64,000 nucleotides of DNA from Adiantum capillus-veneris (lineage: Eukaryota > Streptophyta > Polypodiopsida > Polypodiales > Pteridaceae): positions 51,460,774 to 51,524,773 of the forward strand of contig CM043942.1 of the NCBI GenBank assembly GCA_014529385.2, read 5' to 3'. The notes under the pieces were generated by a model. The model had not been told where the DNA came from. It saw only the letters and a program-made list of their open reading frames with translations, and did not search any database. Numbering within the stretch: position 1 is the first letter of the stretch; the number at the start of each line of letters is the position of its first letter. The position numbers and the translations under genes are program-made. This document shows, in pieces, positions 44,640 to 57,515 of this stretch.

Positions 44640-46548
44640 GACTCAATTAGGGCTTCAAGCGACCCGTTTACCCTTTCTGGAGAGCTCTTTACCATTCAAG
44701 TCCATAAGCTGATAGTAGCTAGAATTGAAAGCCCTTCTTGACTAAGTATGGCCCTTGCCATCTAGTTTCAAACTTGGCATCAAAACGATTGTCAAGTCGA
44801 TTGTCCTACCTTAGCCAAGCTCTCCTTCCTTGATGCCTTTGTCCTTCAGTTCTTGTCGTGCGTTTCTTTCGCTTGTGTGGCTTTCCTTTGTAGCACTCGT
44901 ATGCTGCTTCTCTTTTCACTCGCTCCACTAACGTAAGAAGTCGATCCATCCATACCTCTTGATCATCTGTGCTGATTTGCCATGAAGTTCGCATTGTTGG
45001 AATGTTTAGCTCAATTGGCTGTAAAGCCTCTTGACCATAGACCAAGTGAAATGGTGTGAACTCCGTGGCTTCCCTATATGTGGTTCGATACGCCCACAAG
45101 GCACCATCCAAGAAGTCATCCCATAATTTTGTCTTGTTTTGCACCATCTTTCTAATGATTCTTGCAATGACACCATTAGCCTTCTCCACCAAACCATTTG
45201 ACTGTGGGTAGTATGGTGTGCTATGACGATGTAGAATGTGAAGCTCTTCACAAACTTCTGTGAGCAATCCTTTTCTAAACCCTGGACCATTATCAGAAAC
45301 AATCTCCAAAGGTGTGCCAAATCTACAACAAATGTGAGTGTAGACGAATTTGCTTACTGTCTTCTCATTTACCTTTGCCACACTTTGTGCTTCCACCCAC
45401 CTAGTCATATAGTCTACAGCCACTAGAATGTAGAGTTTACCATTTTTTGTCCTAGGCAGAGGACCCATAGCATCAATGCCCCACTTTTCAAAGGGTCCAT
45501 TTGCAAGCACTATTTGCCTCGGGCCATGCACCAACCTTCTATTTCCATTTATCTGACAAGTGTGACAGCTTTTACACCAATGTTGAACATCCACATGCAA
45601 ACTTGGCCAAACATACCCCGAAAGCAAAATCTTCTTCACAGTTAATTCTTGGGCAAAATGACCACCACATGCCTCTTCATGCAAACCTTTTAGAATGGCT
45701 GGAATTTCCTTAATAGTTGGTACTCGTCTGCACACTTGATCCTTCCCTCTTTGATAGAGGGAGCCTTCTAGGAAGAGATATACGCTTGCCTTCTTCATCA
45801 GTCTCCTCTTCTGAGCTTTTGTGAAGTCTGGTGGAAACTCACCCTCCAAAATGTAGCCAATGATGGGAGCCAATGACTCCAATCCCTGGTACCTCGGTTG
45901 CTTCACAGCAGCCGCCACCATGATGACCTGCACTTCTTTCTTTACACATGCAACGGCTTGTTGTGCAAGTAAATCAGCATCTTCATTCTGTTTCCTAGGA
46001 ATATGATATAGTTGCACTTCTTCAAATTGATTAAACAATCTACGAATGGCATGAACTTTTGTCCGTAAGCTCTCATTCTTGCATGCCCAAATGCCTAAAA
46101 TCTGTTTAACAATGAGAAGTGCATCTCCCTTTACCATGAGGCGTTGTATCCCTTGGCCAATGCACATCTTCAAACCATGAAGTAGAGTGTCATATTCTGC
46201 TTCATTGTTGCTAGCTGAACTTGGTAGATTGAACTTCTCTTTCATGACCACCTCTCCACTTGGGTTGAGCAACACTAGCCCTCCCCCTGCTTTTCCTGTG
46301 GCTCGACGAAAAGCTCCATCAAAGAACAAAGTAAAAGCATTAGGAATACTTTTTGGTGGTGGCAATGGTAGGGTCTTTACTTCAGGCACCTTAATCTCCT
46401 TTTCGTGCACCCTATAAGTGAGAATCCCTGCCAATTGTGCACGCACACTATCTTCTACCTCGAAAGAGTATTGAAACTCTTGCAACTCCATAATCCACTT
46501 TGAGATCCTAGTACTAAGATTCATTTGAGATGACACCCAAGGGAACAA
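44640..46548 (-). pseudogene. pol: V second RNase H and integrase
   Basis: An open frame of 580 codons (46548-44806). Residues ~10-45 end the first RNase H (KWIMELQEFQYSFEVEDS). The second RNase H covers ~70-200, with all four acidic residues in place: LFFDGAFRR, NNEAEYDTLL, VKGDALLIV, NEDADLLAQ. The integrase zinc region has HEEACGGHFAQ and CKSCHTCQ at ~290-335. The core has WGIDAMGPLP, EIVSDNGPGF and SNGLVEKANG, with 35 residues between the last Asp and Glu, then FHLVYGQEALQP. A frameshift near 44810 puts the C-terminal module (DAKFETRWQGPYLVKKGFQ) in another frame down to about 44640. The active sites look intact; the tail is broken. Confidence 0.9.
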
Positions 46549-46599
46549 ATTTTCTGCAGTGAGAATTGCAAAAGGTTTTGGTAGCAGGTAGGATCTAAA

Positions 46600-47314
46600 T
46601 TTCTCACCGCAAACATGAGAGAAGCATCATGAGTTCTGCTTCTGTGTAGTCTCTCTCCAAAGCATTCATGACCCTACTAGCAAAGTAGATGGGTCGCATC
46701 CTTGTACTGTGGGGATCTTGTTATAGCAACACAGCACCAATTGTTTCTTTCCCAGCACTAGAGCTAACAAAGAATGTGTACTCCCAACAAGGAGGCATGA
46801 GTGTTGGTAGCTCTGACAAAATGACTTTAATGTTACAAAAGTACTCTTCAAGCTCATCAGACCATGCAAATTCTACTTGTTGTGTCAACTTTTGCAAAGG
46901 GTGAAGTAACTCCGAGGCTAAGTGAATGAAGCGTGACATATACTTCACCTTTTGAATGAATGAGATGACCTCCTTAAGACTCTTGGGTGATGGTAGCTCA
47001 ATAAGAGCCTTTGCCTTCGAAGGATCCACTTCAATGCCTTTGTAAGAAACTTTATGACCAAGCAAGATTACTTCATCCTCACCTATATGGCACTTGTCGG
47101 GGTTGAGTTGACCTCCCATGTCGTAGAGCTTCTTTAAACCTTCTTCTACCCTTTGTAGATGCAATGATTTTGAGCTATAAATACAGAAATCATCAATGAA
47201 CACCCTAATTGACTTTCCAAAGAATGCTTGAAACACCATATTCATGAAACGTTGGAATGTTGCAGGAGCATTTGTCAGACCAAATGGCATGACTCTAAAA
47301 GCATAACAACCCAA
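46600..47314 (-). pseudogene. pol: V reverse transcriptase C-half and first RNase H
   Basis: The frame from 47314 reads FRVMPFGLTNAPATFQRFMN, then the catalytic RVFIDDFCIYSS with both Asp residues, the thumb, and VSSSAGKETIGAVLL at the start of the first RNase H. The leading catalytic Asp of RNase H is replaced in VSSSAG. Two successive stops near 46721 end the frame; PIYFASRV is seen beyond them. A frameshift near 47300 separates this part from the RT N-half. Confidence 0.87.
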
Positions 47315-48458
47315 GGAGTGATAAAGGTGTTTTCAATTGATCCTCCAATGCAATCCCTATTTGAAAGTAACCTGAGTAACCATCGCACACAGTGTACTTC
47401 TCATGACCAGCTACCTCATTTAGTATCTCATCCTGGAATGGGAGGGGAAAGTGATCTCTCTTTGTTGCCTCATTGAGGGGACGGTAATCCACACACACCC
47501 TCCACTTGCCGTTCTTCTTAGGAGTGACAACAACAGGAGAGACCCACTCTGAATTCTCCACTGGATAAATGAACCCTGCTGCTAGAAGCTTTCTTACCTC
47601 CTTGAGTAAAGCCTGCTCCTTGATGACTCCTAGCCTTCGTAGCTTCTGAGCCTTAGGTGTGGCCTCTGGCTTCAACTCAATTTTGTGTTGAACAGCATCT
47701 ACTCCATGCACATCGGTGTAGTCTTTAGCAAAAAGCCTAGGAAACTTCCTTAGCACACATTTGAACTCCTCTCTTTCATTCTTTGTAAGTGTTGTTGATA
47801 GCATACCTTCCAGCATCCCTTCATCTTGATCACCTTCGTTCTCTTGAGGACCTACCTCCTCCAAGCCTTGACAAGAGGTCTCTTGGTTGCTTGGCTTAAA
47901 CCTTACCCCCATGACTTCGATGGAAGACTCCTCTTCAGTAATGCTGCCGCTACTTTCTTCTTCTGAAGTGCTATCGGTCCAACCTTCTTCCGTCTCACTT
48001 TGAGATGATTCTTCATGGAGCTCCTCTTGGCGTTGCTCCTTCATGTCAAAGACAACCTTCTTGTGATTGTCATTCCTGCAAATTAGCTTTCCACTCTCCC
48101 AATCCTGCAAAGCTCGCATTTTCATTAGCCATGGTCTTCCTAGGATAAATGGGTAACCATTTCCCTTGGTAGACATGACATAGAAATCCACTGCCTTCTT
48201 AATGCCAAAGGCCTCCACAAAAACATTTTTACAAATGCCTACGCACCTAGCCTTGCTATTGTTTGCCATCTTGACCCTAATTTCAGGTGTCTCATGGATG
48301 TGCATGCCTAGTTTTTGCATGAGTCCCTCTGTCATGATGCAAATTTGTGCACCCCCATCCACTAGACCTTTCCTAACCAATCTCCCTTTGATGTAACAGT
48401 CTAGCACCGGTGTAATGTCCTCATTCATTTCAGCTTGTGCAATTTTTACAACAGGCAC
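47295..48458 (-). pseudogene. pol: V aspartic protease and reverse transcriptase N-half
   Basis: The frame of 387 codons begins near the protease: GLVDGGAQICIMTEGLM (Asp in DGGA, residues ~33-37), YPFILGRPWLMK, an acidic Ser/Glu linker, then the RT entry KAQKLRRLGVIKEQALLKEV, EWVSPVVVTPKKNGKWRVCV, PLPFQDEILNEVAGHEKYTV and DGYSGYFQIGIA. It closely parallels W at 57400-58620. It ends in a frameshift near 47300. Confidence 0.9.
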
Positions 48459-49057
48459 ACTCTTTTACCTTTCTCCTAGTGCTAACTGCCCTTGTTAAAT
48501 CCCTCCTAACTTGTGGACATAATGCAAGAAATTGAGGCCATGAAATATCAGGACCCTTACCTCTCATGTCTTCCAACAAGTTGTACGGAGCCATACCATG
48601 TCCAAGAGGGGAGTCTTGGAGGTTGATACGACGTCGAGTCCTCTTGGTTTCCTTGGTTCCCTTTGCCTTCTTGCCTTGTCCATGGTCACTCTGTGATGTG
48701 ACTCCTTCTTTCTCTTTACCTTTTCCTCGGCCACGCTTAATTCCATTGGCTTCCATGTCAACCTCATTTGAATTTGTCACCTCTACCACATGCACATTTG
48801 GATCTGGCAAAGGTGGAACTCCTTCTACCCCTTGTGGAGGTGGTCTTGGTCCATTTGGCCTTTGTAGAAGCCTTGGTTGTTGACCAGTTCCTTCACCTGC
48901 ATTCATCACTGGGTAATTCAAGTTAGGCCTCCCTGGCTCCCCACGGGCCAAGGACAATTATACATCCCATGTCCAGACTCTCCGCAATTCCAACATTGCA
49001 AGACTCTCCTAGGTCGTGGATCTCGCTCTTCAGACTTCTTTGCTTGTCCCTTTGGAC
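48430..49057 (-). pseudogene. gag: V gag C-terminal region with zinc knuckle
   Basis: A zinc knuckle CWNCGESGHGMYNC (intact CX2CX4HX4C) lies at about 48945-48995 in a frame different from both neighbours. A Pro/Lys/Arg-rich stretch (48957-48430) then ends in RRRINLQDSPLGHGMAPYNL, the gag-protease joint also found in W (IKDFPLGKDLEPYNILEDLQ). Frameshifts near 49060 and 48960. Confidence 0.82.
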
Positions 49058-49732
49058 CTACAGCTTGTGCAGGTGAATTGACAGGCTGCTTAAAGATTCG
49101 TTTAACTTCTCAATTACTTCCGCCGTTACCTCAGGAAGCTCCCTCGATGTTGATGCTTGTGACTTACCTTTGGGTCTAAGACCTTCTATTGGAACCTCTC
49201 CCCTTAAGCACTTGAGTTTCCTATACTTCTCAGCAGCCCTAGTTTCAGCTGCATCAAAAGTAGCAGGTGCTCCCACCTCAACTTTTACCTTAAGGTCAGG
49301 AAAGAGTCCGGCTATGAACCTCTCCTTCTTTAAAAATTCTGCACCATCACCAGGGTTAGCAACATTTCGTATCCATAGAGCCCAAAGATGTAGAAACTCT
49401 TGCTTGTACAAGTAGTAGTCATCTAAGTCTTTTTGCTTATGAGAAACAATGTCTTGCCATAGTTTCTGAGTGTTTTGGGGATCAAAGAAGTATCTCTTAA
49501 AACGATTTAAAACTTCTGTGTAATTCCCCTTAACTTCCTCAGGCAAAGAGTCAAACCAAGTACTAGCATCTTTCCTAAGGACCACCTCAAACATTTCTAC
49601 ACGTTCTTGATCGGTTACTATCCTCTTGATACGGCAAGACATCTTGAAATTTGCTAAAAATAATTCTGCATCCTCTCCAGGCTCTCCAAAGAAAAGAGGA
49701 TATCCAGACAGACATTGGCGTTGGCTCTCCAT
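49058..49732 (-). pseudogene. gag: V gag capsid
   Basis: ATG 49732 opens 224 codons: FFGEPGEDAELFLANFKMSC, STWFDSLPEEVKGNYTEVLN, LWQDIVSHKQKDLDDYYLYK, FLKKERFIAGLFPDLKVKVE. It is a retrotransposon gag domain closely related to W's. It ends in a frameshift (HLHKL, stop) ahead of the zinc knuckle. Confidence 0.88.
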
Positions 49733-50427
49733 TATTATGAAAGATTACAACACGAGTTACAATAAGGGATACAATAGAGATCTAGAACCACTCGCCTGCA
49801 AATGAAGAAGTGAGAAAATACCACTCTAGGTTTTCTTCTTCAGCTATCCAAGCTTCAATAAGGTCTCGATTTGTTTGATCAAAACAAAAGGGTAGACTAT
49901 TGATGAGCTCTACGAAGGGTTGAAATTCTTCAAAGCTAAGGCGATAAACAGAAAATCTCTAGAACTTCCTTTTCTGGATCCAAAAGAGCAACCACGTCCA
50001 AGTGATAAATTGCACTTGCTCTACAATTCCAACGCACAAGTGGTTTGTATAAAAACTAGATCTTCATGCTCGTTCGAAGGCCGTGAGAAAGTAGCAATTG
50101 ACTAGGAGCTCCTTTCCTTCGAGTTCCACACAGTCGGAGTGAGGAAAACTTTCACAATTTCATAAAGAACATCCTCATCAAGTCCAATCAAGTTTGCAAG
50201 ATTTAAAGACTCCACTTGTGCTACAAAATTCCTGGACAAAAACTCCTTAGGGTTATGGTTAAATCATTCAAAACATAAAGAGATTTACAATGTCTCTATG
50301 AACAAAGTGTCATAGGAAAGTAGAGAAGGATGAGAATTTATACAAATTTGCAATCTTCTCTATGCTCTCTTTATTAAGACAAGCTCTGAATAGCTCCCTA
50401 TCTCCTTTGTTGAAATGCGAAAGGAAG
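49733..50427 (-). other. V leader, truncated at the suspected misjoin
   Basis: Non-coding sequence upstream of V gag. No primer site is reached before the sequence switches at 50428 to a copy of Z's LTR. Confidence 0.6.
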
Positions 50428-52938
50428 AAAGCAAAATTTTGAAAGTGCCCGAAATGAAATTTTATGATTACCTATGCGTAGCTTATGTTTGCCATGATTC
50501 TATAGACTAATAGCACGCAGAAAACAGACATCGTTTGATACAACTTACGGCCACAAATAGTCGTAGATGCGCGGTGTGTGTGCTTCGTCCGCGTGGAAAT
50601 GCTGGCGTTGTCACGTATCTCTCCTTGAGCCTACAACAATGGTGCAGTAGGATTCTCCAATGTGTTGAGCGAGCCGGCGTAGCGAGAGGATAAAGCTCAC
50701 GCTCACTCTCTTTCACTCACACACCCAGTAGAAAACGGCAGCGCTAAATTTTTTATTATGATTAAAAGTCCTTTTTTAACAAAATGACCTGGGTAACCTT
50801 ATATACTAAGGCTACCTTAGTTAATCAAAAAAATGGGGTTGAAAAGGTCAAAGGCTTTGTATTACAATCTGAAGTGCCATTGCACCCCGCTTCTGAAACA
50901 AGAATAACTACTCTTACAAATGACTTTTATAGCCATAATTCGTAGCATTTCATAAGTCGCAAAAGTAAGACTTTGGTACGAAACTTGAGTTATGTTTGTG
51001 TTGTTGACCCAGCGGTCAACATTCAATTTAAAATATGAGTTGATGTCTTACAAGATTATTTGCATCACAACCTATAAGATAATGTTGATAAGGAAAAGGT
51101 AGAAAAAAAAAGGAATACCTTTTTGATGCACATACCTGGAACATCTCTTCTGCCAAAAAATATACTTGCATGTGTATGTGGAGTGAGCAATAATTGATAG
51201 AATCTCAACCCAGACATCAAGGATTCATGATTAGAATCCTTGTACAAGCTAAGAGAGTTTCACCTATCAAACTCACACCAAAGTATAATTAATGAGTCAA
51301 GATGTGTCAATTTTGTGCTAAGAAGAGGCATTCACAAGATTGATCTCGATATGATCACACAAATAGATAAGCATAGAATTGAACCATGTAAAACAAAAAC
51401 CATATAAGTGCATTAGTACAATACAAACATGTTTACATATCTAACTAAAGATACTCACGAAGAAGATTGTCAGTAAATCAACTTATCCCAAAGATTTCAT
51501 ATTCTAAAAGATGTCGCCAAGAATCCAAAGTAAAAAAAGAAATCAATTTAGTAAAAAGCTTCTAACTCAAATGCATGGAACAAACCTTTTTATTCTTTCA
51601 AGTTCTACGACCCAAAATCATCTACAAAGCCAGCTAGTTAGAATATTAAAAACAAAATAAATTTATTATCCTATTGAGTGGCATTAAATGGTAACCATCT
51701 TTTTGCAACATTTGTCAGCCTACTCACGCCCTCTTCCTCATATGTGTATATATTTTTCTATGCTATTAAGTTATCTAGAGTAAATTTCCCCTCTTTCGTT
51801 TAACCTTAGTCTAATCACTTACTCTAATTAAGTGTAGCATAATCCCACTCCTACACAACTATAAATAGCCCCCCTTGGAGAGACTCAAGGACACACACCT
51901 ATTTTTCAACTTCAGTTGTTTTCTGATCAATAGTAGAGAAAACCTCAACTCTCCCTCTTTCACATCCTCCCTCCTAACCCTCCTCTTTGGAGGAGTGCAA
52001 ACTCTATTCTCCCACTCTTCCATTCTACAATCTCTTACTCCATCAACCCAATAAATCATTTGTAGCACCCTCAATAACTTGTAAATACATCATGATCTCT
52101 CTAATGGTTATGTTAATGATCATGAAATCATCTTCAAAACTTTCAAGTGTCGCAATTCGTATGGCTAGCCAGCGTCTGTCCTCCCCTTAAAAGGTGTGCG
52201 AGAAAATCAAGTAAGTGTTCATTCTCAATTTATCATTGGTTTGTTTCTCCACACTTATTCAATTGTCTAAAGAAATTTCTCACTCCAACTCTCTTTTGCT
52301 TCATTACATATGCATGTGGCTACCTCTCATGGTGATTTTATTTGTGTCACGGCATTGCATAGATGGAGATGAGCTCTCTATGCAAAGTGCGTTAGTTTGA
52401 TGTAAGTGATTCTCTTGTGTGTTTGAGAGGCAAGTCTTGTGCGCATGATTTTTTGATGAGTGATTGAGAGAGGAAGAGTTTGGATGTATTATGGATATTC
52501 TTATGGGGAGAAGGTGAATGCTATTCCACAAATTGCATATTTCATTTTGATGCACGGCATTGGGTTGCATAATCGTTGATGGTGTTCAAGTGTCCAAAGT
52601 GTATATAGAGTAAGGGGGTTTTCAAAGTGTGTTTCTTGAGTGGGTGAGTGCAAGTGTTATTTTGATTGGTTTCCTCTCCACTCCCAAAAGAAGGTGGTGC
52701 CCCAAGTAGTGTGCGTACCTCTTTACGAACATTTTGTGAGGGTAGGCCCATTGGTTTGGGTTTAGAGGCCCCATTTCAAAAAGCTCGCCCTCATAAAGTG
52801 GTGCCCCCACTGAGGAACATATTTCCAAGTTACCTTCAAATTTTTTTAGTGATGAACAATGGAGTTCCCATCTATCCATTTCATTTTGCACAACACATTA
52901 GAGTAAATGTTGACATAGATAGAGATGTCTTTTTCCAG
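50428..52938. repeat. Noisy duplicate of 39258-41767, probably an assembly patch
   Basis: The segment holds, in order, the 3' half of Z's 5' LTR with its TTCAA flank, the 646-bp flanking DNA, a full copy of W's 5' LTR (51675-52793) and 145 bp of W's leader. It shares the copy-specific bases and the 945-bp LTR deletion of 40503-41624, not of the 3' LTR. It differs mainly by single-base indels, often in short homopolymers. Its left end falls at an arbitrary point inside an LTR. Confidence 0.85.
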
Positions 52939-53207
52939 TGAGGCGGTCCGGGGCGGGCAACAAGAAGAGTGGCCTCTAGAAACCCTTCAAGGCTCCCGTG
53001 CTGCTCAATGGGGCTGGGGCACAACACAACACAAACCAAAAACAACAAACCCACCGCCAAATCCCAACTACACAAGGGGCACCACCTAGTTTAAGAGCGA
53101 ACTAGGACGCAAAAGAGGAAATCGTTAGAGCAACCCACAAACAAGCAAGGAGTTTACACTAACCCTAACACCAATGGAATACTCTCACACACTAAAACAC
53201 GAGAGAG

Positions 53208-53239
<32 letters not shown>

Positions 53240-55615
53240 ATAGTGCTCGGGCTGCTTTGAAACGTATCGGCAATGATCAAGCAAACACAACTATATATTA
53301 AGAAAGAGAGAGAAAGGGGGAGGGGGTGCTTGTTGCATTAATACCTTCTTACAAATCTGTCATGACAAATCAAAGTGAGATTAGTACTTGTTCAACATAG
53401 CTTGCGTAAATTTCACCACAACACATCACTAGAAAAGCCACCCCAATCACTGTCTTAAGGCCAGGGGAGTCCTCTCCACCCTGTCGTCCTCTTACAGTAT
53501 GTGGGATTTATGGCTAGATTGATGACAACACCAGAGACAAGCTATCAAGAACTTAAAAAAAAACCAAGACACTTACGCATCATTGTTGTCCATTACTTCC
53601 CGTTGGAAAGGAGACAAAATATCCAAGATTAGTCCAAATCCACCCTCCTTGATTCAGCGAATGTTGGGCTTACACTAGTAGGAGAAATGATAGATTTCCT
53701 ACTCTCAATTGAATGATCACTCTCTCTCTTACAGTGGCATAGATTTCCCTTGCTAATCCCCTATTACAACACATGCACATGCATAAGACAATGAGCTTCC
53801 ACTCAAGAGCTCCTTCTAGAGAGGTTGAGCTTGGCTTCTCAAGCTATAGCATAGTGCTCTTGCTTATGGCTTCCCTTTTATGCTAGCTACACCCTCCTTT
53901 TATAGCAATTTTGAAGGCTAGGGTTACTCCTCTAACCATGGTTGAGTTAGATTTTCAGCAATTTATCTAATTTCTTTTGCTTGGAATTATCAAGAAGTTG
54001 GTGGGGAAAGAGAGAGGAGAGAAATGGAGGTGATAGGACTTTTCATAGTGGGTTAGTGTTAGTAGAGTTAGTATTAATTTACAAATGGAATTGAATATTT
54101 ACAATGGGAGTATCCATGTAGGATACAAATAAGGAAGAAAAACTCTTAAGAGGTAAGAAAAGGTGGATTTCTTACAAGGTTGATGCTCCAAGTGTCTTGA
54201 GTAGGGCCAATTTTGACGTTTGTTGACGGTCCACTAGCTTTGACGGTACATTTTTTCTCCACTCTTGACCTTCCTTGAGAGACAAGGTAATTGAAGCTGA
54301 GTAATCAACCACCATGATGCTATCTTTTAAGAGAAGAGCTGAATTTTGTGGTTTTTTGATAGATATGGGTAATTTGGAGGAGGAAAAATGAGACTAGGTG
54401 GTCAATTTTTGGAATGGAATTGTGTGTGGGAGGTATGAGTTCACCATGGTTTCTCTTATTCTTCAAGGTTGAGGAGAAGGTGAGTAGTGTGCAGAGAGGA
54501 GTGGTGAGAGAGATGGGGATGATGAGTGGAGAAGTGTGTGTGAAAGAGGAAAATGATAAAGTGGAAGAGAGAGTGTGGCTGCATAGCATGGGAAAACTGG
54601 GTCCACTAAAAAAATCATAGCTCACAGCTGTAGCTAGCTCCAAAAATCATGAAAAAATTTGGGTGATTATTTAGAGGCGTGGGCTACATTTTCTCTTTTG
54701 ACCACCGCTCCAAATTCGGAGTGGAGATAGGTGCCAAAATTCTCACCAAAAAGCCTGTTTTTTATGCCTGCAAAAGTCTTTTAGTGGTCCCCCACCTTTG
54801 TTGAATTTGTACAATGCATCCATGAGTGACCCCACCTTTGTCATATTATAATACAAAGCATTCAAGTTGCCCTTGACCCCATGGCATGGAAGGGGCATGC
54901 ATGGAGGAGGATTATTGGTGAAATAAGAAATATATACATGGTGGGACTAGTGTATGGACTATTCATGGACTTTAGCTCAATGAGCACATGGTGTTAGAAT
55001 AATGAGTAAAAATAATAATAAAAATATGGAGTTATGGATATGGAAAGATATTGGAATCATATGATATGGTCCCTCCTTGAATTATTTGGTGAAAGAGGAA
55101 AAGGTATGCAAGTAAATAATATAATAAAAGTAACCAATGAGTAGAAATCAATTTTTTGTTTTCACGAGGGTGAGGGTGAAAATGTGGGAGTGATTTGTAC
55201 AAAGGAAAAATATGAGGTTAGAGTATGTACATATTGGCAAAAAAAAAAATATATAATTATGGTGTAAGAGGATGAAAGAAGGTGTACATAGGTTTAATAA
55301 AACACACACCTAAGTAGAAATATTTAAATAAAATACCAAAATAATTATTAAAAATCCCTATATTTAGGCCATATATACAATGAAATATTTACACACAAAG
55401 AGGCCATAATATACTTTTATTTTTTTTATTTTTTTGGCTCACCTAGCCCAGTGACTAGCTAGCTGAGGGTTTTTAAGAAGATATGGGAAAAGTCCCGTGA
55501 CTCACGCACGCCTATGTACAGTGAAATGGTAGGGATAGCCACAGTGTTTGGGTGATTTTGGTAGGGTGAGGTAACTCACTGTGGCAATTACAAAGAGCCG
55601 AAAAAACGGCTATCA
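52939..55615 (-). repeat. V 5' LTR
   Basis: It is 2677 bp and pairs with 41768-44436. Up to about 54030 it differs from the 3' LTR mainly by indels; beyond that true substitutions and rearranged bits appear, for example around 54030-54070 and 54170-54215. The right end GGCTATCA is followed by the CCAG duplication. The left half may belong to the misplaced patch. Confidence 0.78.
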
Positions 55616-55619
55616 CCAG

Positions 55620-56124
55620 CAACGCATTGTTTTATGTTTGGTGTAGAAAGACTTAGAGAATACTGGCATCACCCAATCCAATTATACTTCCAATCATCAA
55701 TTATGGAACTTCTTTTGATGTTCACGTTTTCATTTTGTTTTGAAGGCAGGAACAAGGAGTGGTGAAGGGGTGCTCAAGGGCCATATGAAGGAATGAGGTC
55801 TTCAAACCAACAACGAGGAGTAGCACATGAATCACGATCAAAACAATGAACCTTTTAGGCCTATTGCTCGGCAATCCATTCATATAATCATTGCAACTAA
55901 GTTTAGGTTTCAATCTATCATAAGGAGGATATTTGGATCCACTCGCCTCAATGAAATCAATGCTTCAATTAATCCATTTATTCTACCTATGATAAAGTAT
56001 GAATTAACAATGGATGTGTACATCTTCATTTTAATGTAATCAGATTTATAGTGTTAATAATCTTGTGCGGGCCGTAAGAGAAAAGTTTCTTTAAAAAAAA
56101 GAGATTTCAAAAAGTCTAAACAAA
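55620..56124 (+). other. W leader, part downstream of V
   Basis: Non-coding; it continues the leader at 41625-41767 once V is removed. No palindrome array like that of Z is present. Confidence 0.65.
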
Positions 56125-56769
56125 ATGTCAAGTTCTTTTCCCACGTTCTATGCAAGAAGTGGGGAAGATGCGCAAGAGTTTCTTGACAACTTGGAGATGG
56201 CACATCTCATATCCAGGAGAGATGAAGAGGAAGTAAAGCTACGAGCCTTCCCGTTGGTTCTAAAAGCAGAAGCTAAAGCATGGTATGAGACCTTGAAACC
56301 CCAAGTCAAGTCCAATTGGGAGAGACTGCGAGCAAGCTTCCTCTCCAAGTTCGGGCAAGGTGATACTTCTGAAGGACTATGGAAATGTCTTATTGGACAT
56401 AAGCAGGTATCACTTGAAGACTATCCCTCTTATGAAGCAACCTTTGTCAATCTATGGGGTAGGTGGGAGGCTACATTAGAAAATCATGGTGGTGCACCTA
56501 ACTTTCTAAAAAAAAAGAGATTCATGGTTGGTTTGTATCCACTTTTAAAGGCTAAAGTAGAGCTAAAATTCCCATCCACCTTCGAAGAAGCACGTGAGGT
56601 AGCCATCATCAAGTTTAGAAAACTACACTTCCAAGCACATAGAGCAAGGGGTTTAAATGAAGTGAGTGAGAGGGAGTCTTCACAAACCATGGAAGCACCA
56701 ATTAGGGCCCCTCTTGCACAATCTTCACAAATAGGAGAAACTCTCAACAAGAGGCTTTACAAAGGCTGA
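56125..56769 (+). pseudogene. gag: W gag capsid
   Basis: ATG 56125 (context ACAAAATGT) opens 214 codons: FYARSGEDAQEFLDNLEMAH, AKAWYETLKPQVKSNWERLR, LWKCLIGHKQVSLEDYPSYE, FLKKKRFMVGLYPLLKAKVE. It is a retrotransposon gag domain and a close relative of V's. A frameshift near 56755 (KRLYKG, stop) separates it from the nucleocapsid part, which continues in frame 3 with LTQQLENLTLNLVQGLPQQ. Confidence 0.9.
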
Positions 56770-57515
56770 CTCAACAGCTTGAGAACCTCACTCTGAATCT
56801 AGTACAAGGCCTACCTCAACAACGACAACCAAGAGAAGGGAATCGCAATCAACGAAGACAAGCTCAAGAGTTGCGATGTTGGAATTGCAATGAAATGGAC
56901 CATGGCATGTACAATTGTCCACATCCAAGGCGACTTCCGGGAGACATATATCCCCCCAGACCGCCTCCTCTCACTGTGCAGCAAGAACAAGCTCAAGGCC
57001 CACAAATCCTTCGTCGACCACCACCACCAACAAATATACCTCCCGTCCCACATGAGGAGGAAGAAAGAGGAGTCAACATCATCAAGCTAGAAGAGGTAAT
57101 AGATGAGCATACTCTAAACTTTGATGTTATGCCGGCAGAAAAACGCACAAGAGCACATGATAAGGATGAAGACATGAGAAGTGAAGGAACAAATTCAGCC
57201 AGAGGGGACAAGAAGAAGAAGTCAAAGATGGAAGAAGCTGAAAGTAGCAGGAAGAAAAGATCAAGGCGAAGGGAAATTGGTATCAAAGACTTCCCATTGG
57301 GAAAGGATCTAGAGCCCTACAACATCCTGGAGGATTTACAAACCCAAAAGCCAAACATTTCATGGCCTCAGCTTCTACACCTATCAGCCAAAGTAAGAAG
57401 GCAATGGCCAAAGTTGGTAAGTACAAGAATTCCAAAAAGAAAGCAAATCTTTCCATTAAGGTTGTGGCCTCAAAGCTACAAAAAGATGTGGAACCCATTG
57501 TGGATGCTTACATAA
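56770..57515 (+). pseudogene. gag: W gag nucleocapsid and gag-protease joint
   Basis: The frame holds the zinc knuckle CWNCNEMDHGMYNC (intact CX2CX4HX4C, about 56878-56919), a Pro-rich segment, a Lys/Arg-rich basic segment (DKKKKSKMEEAESSRKKRSR) and IKDFPLGKDLEPYNILEDLQ. Around 57400 the coding moves to another frame, where the protease starts, so this frame ends without function at 57515. Confidence 0.87.

Larger units (their letters stand above)
41768..55615 (-). mobile_element. V: Tat-like Ty3/gypsy element nested in W's leader
   Basis: LTRs at 41768-44436 and 52939-55615 begin TGAGGCGG on the plus strand and end GGCT(T/A)TCA. CCAG flanks the outer ends (41764-41767 and 55616-55619). W's leader reads through when V and one CCAG are removed. 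The minus-strand interior carries gag, protease, RT, both RNase H domains and integrase (44640-49732). Between 50428 and 52938, where V's leader and primer site should run up to its 5' LTR, there is instead a copy of 39258-41767; see the findings. Confidence 0.86.

Noticed and set aside
39258-55615. The 5-kb repeat pair as LTRs of one giant element
   Set aside because: The left edge has no TG terminus, falls inside Z's LTR, and the V and W target duplications give a simpler nested structure.
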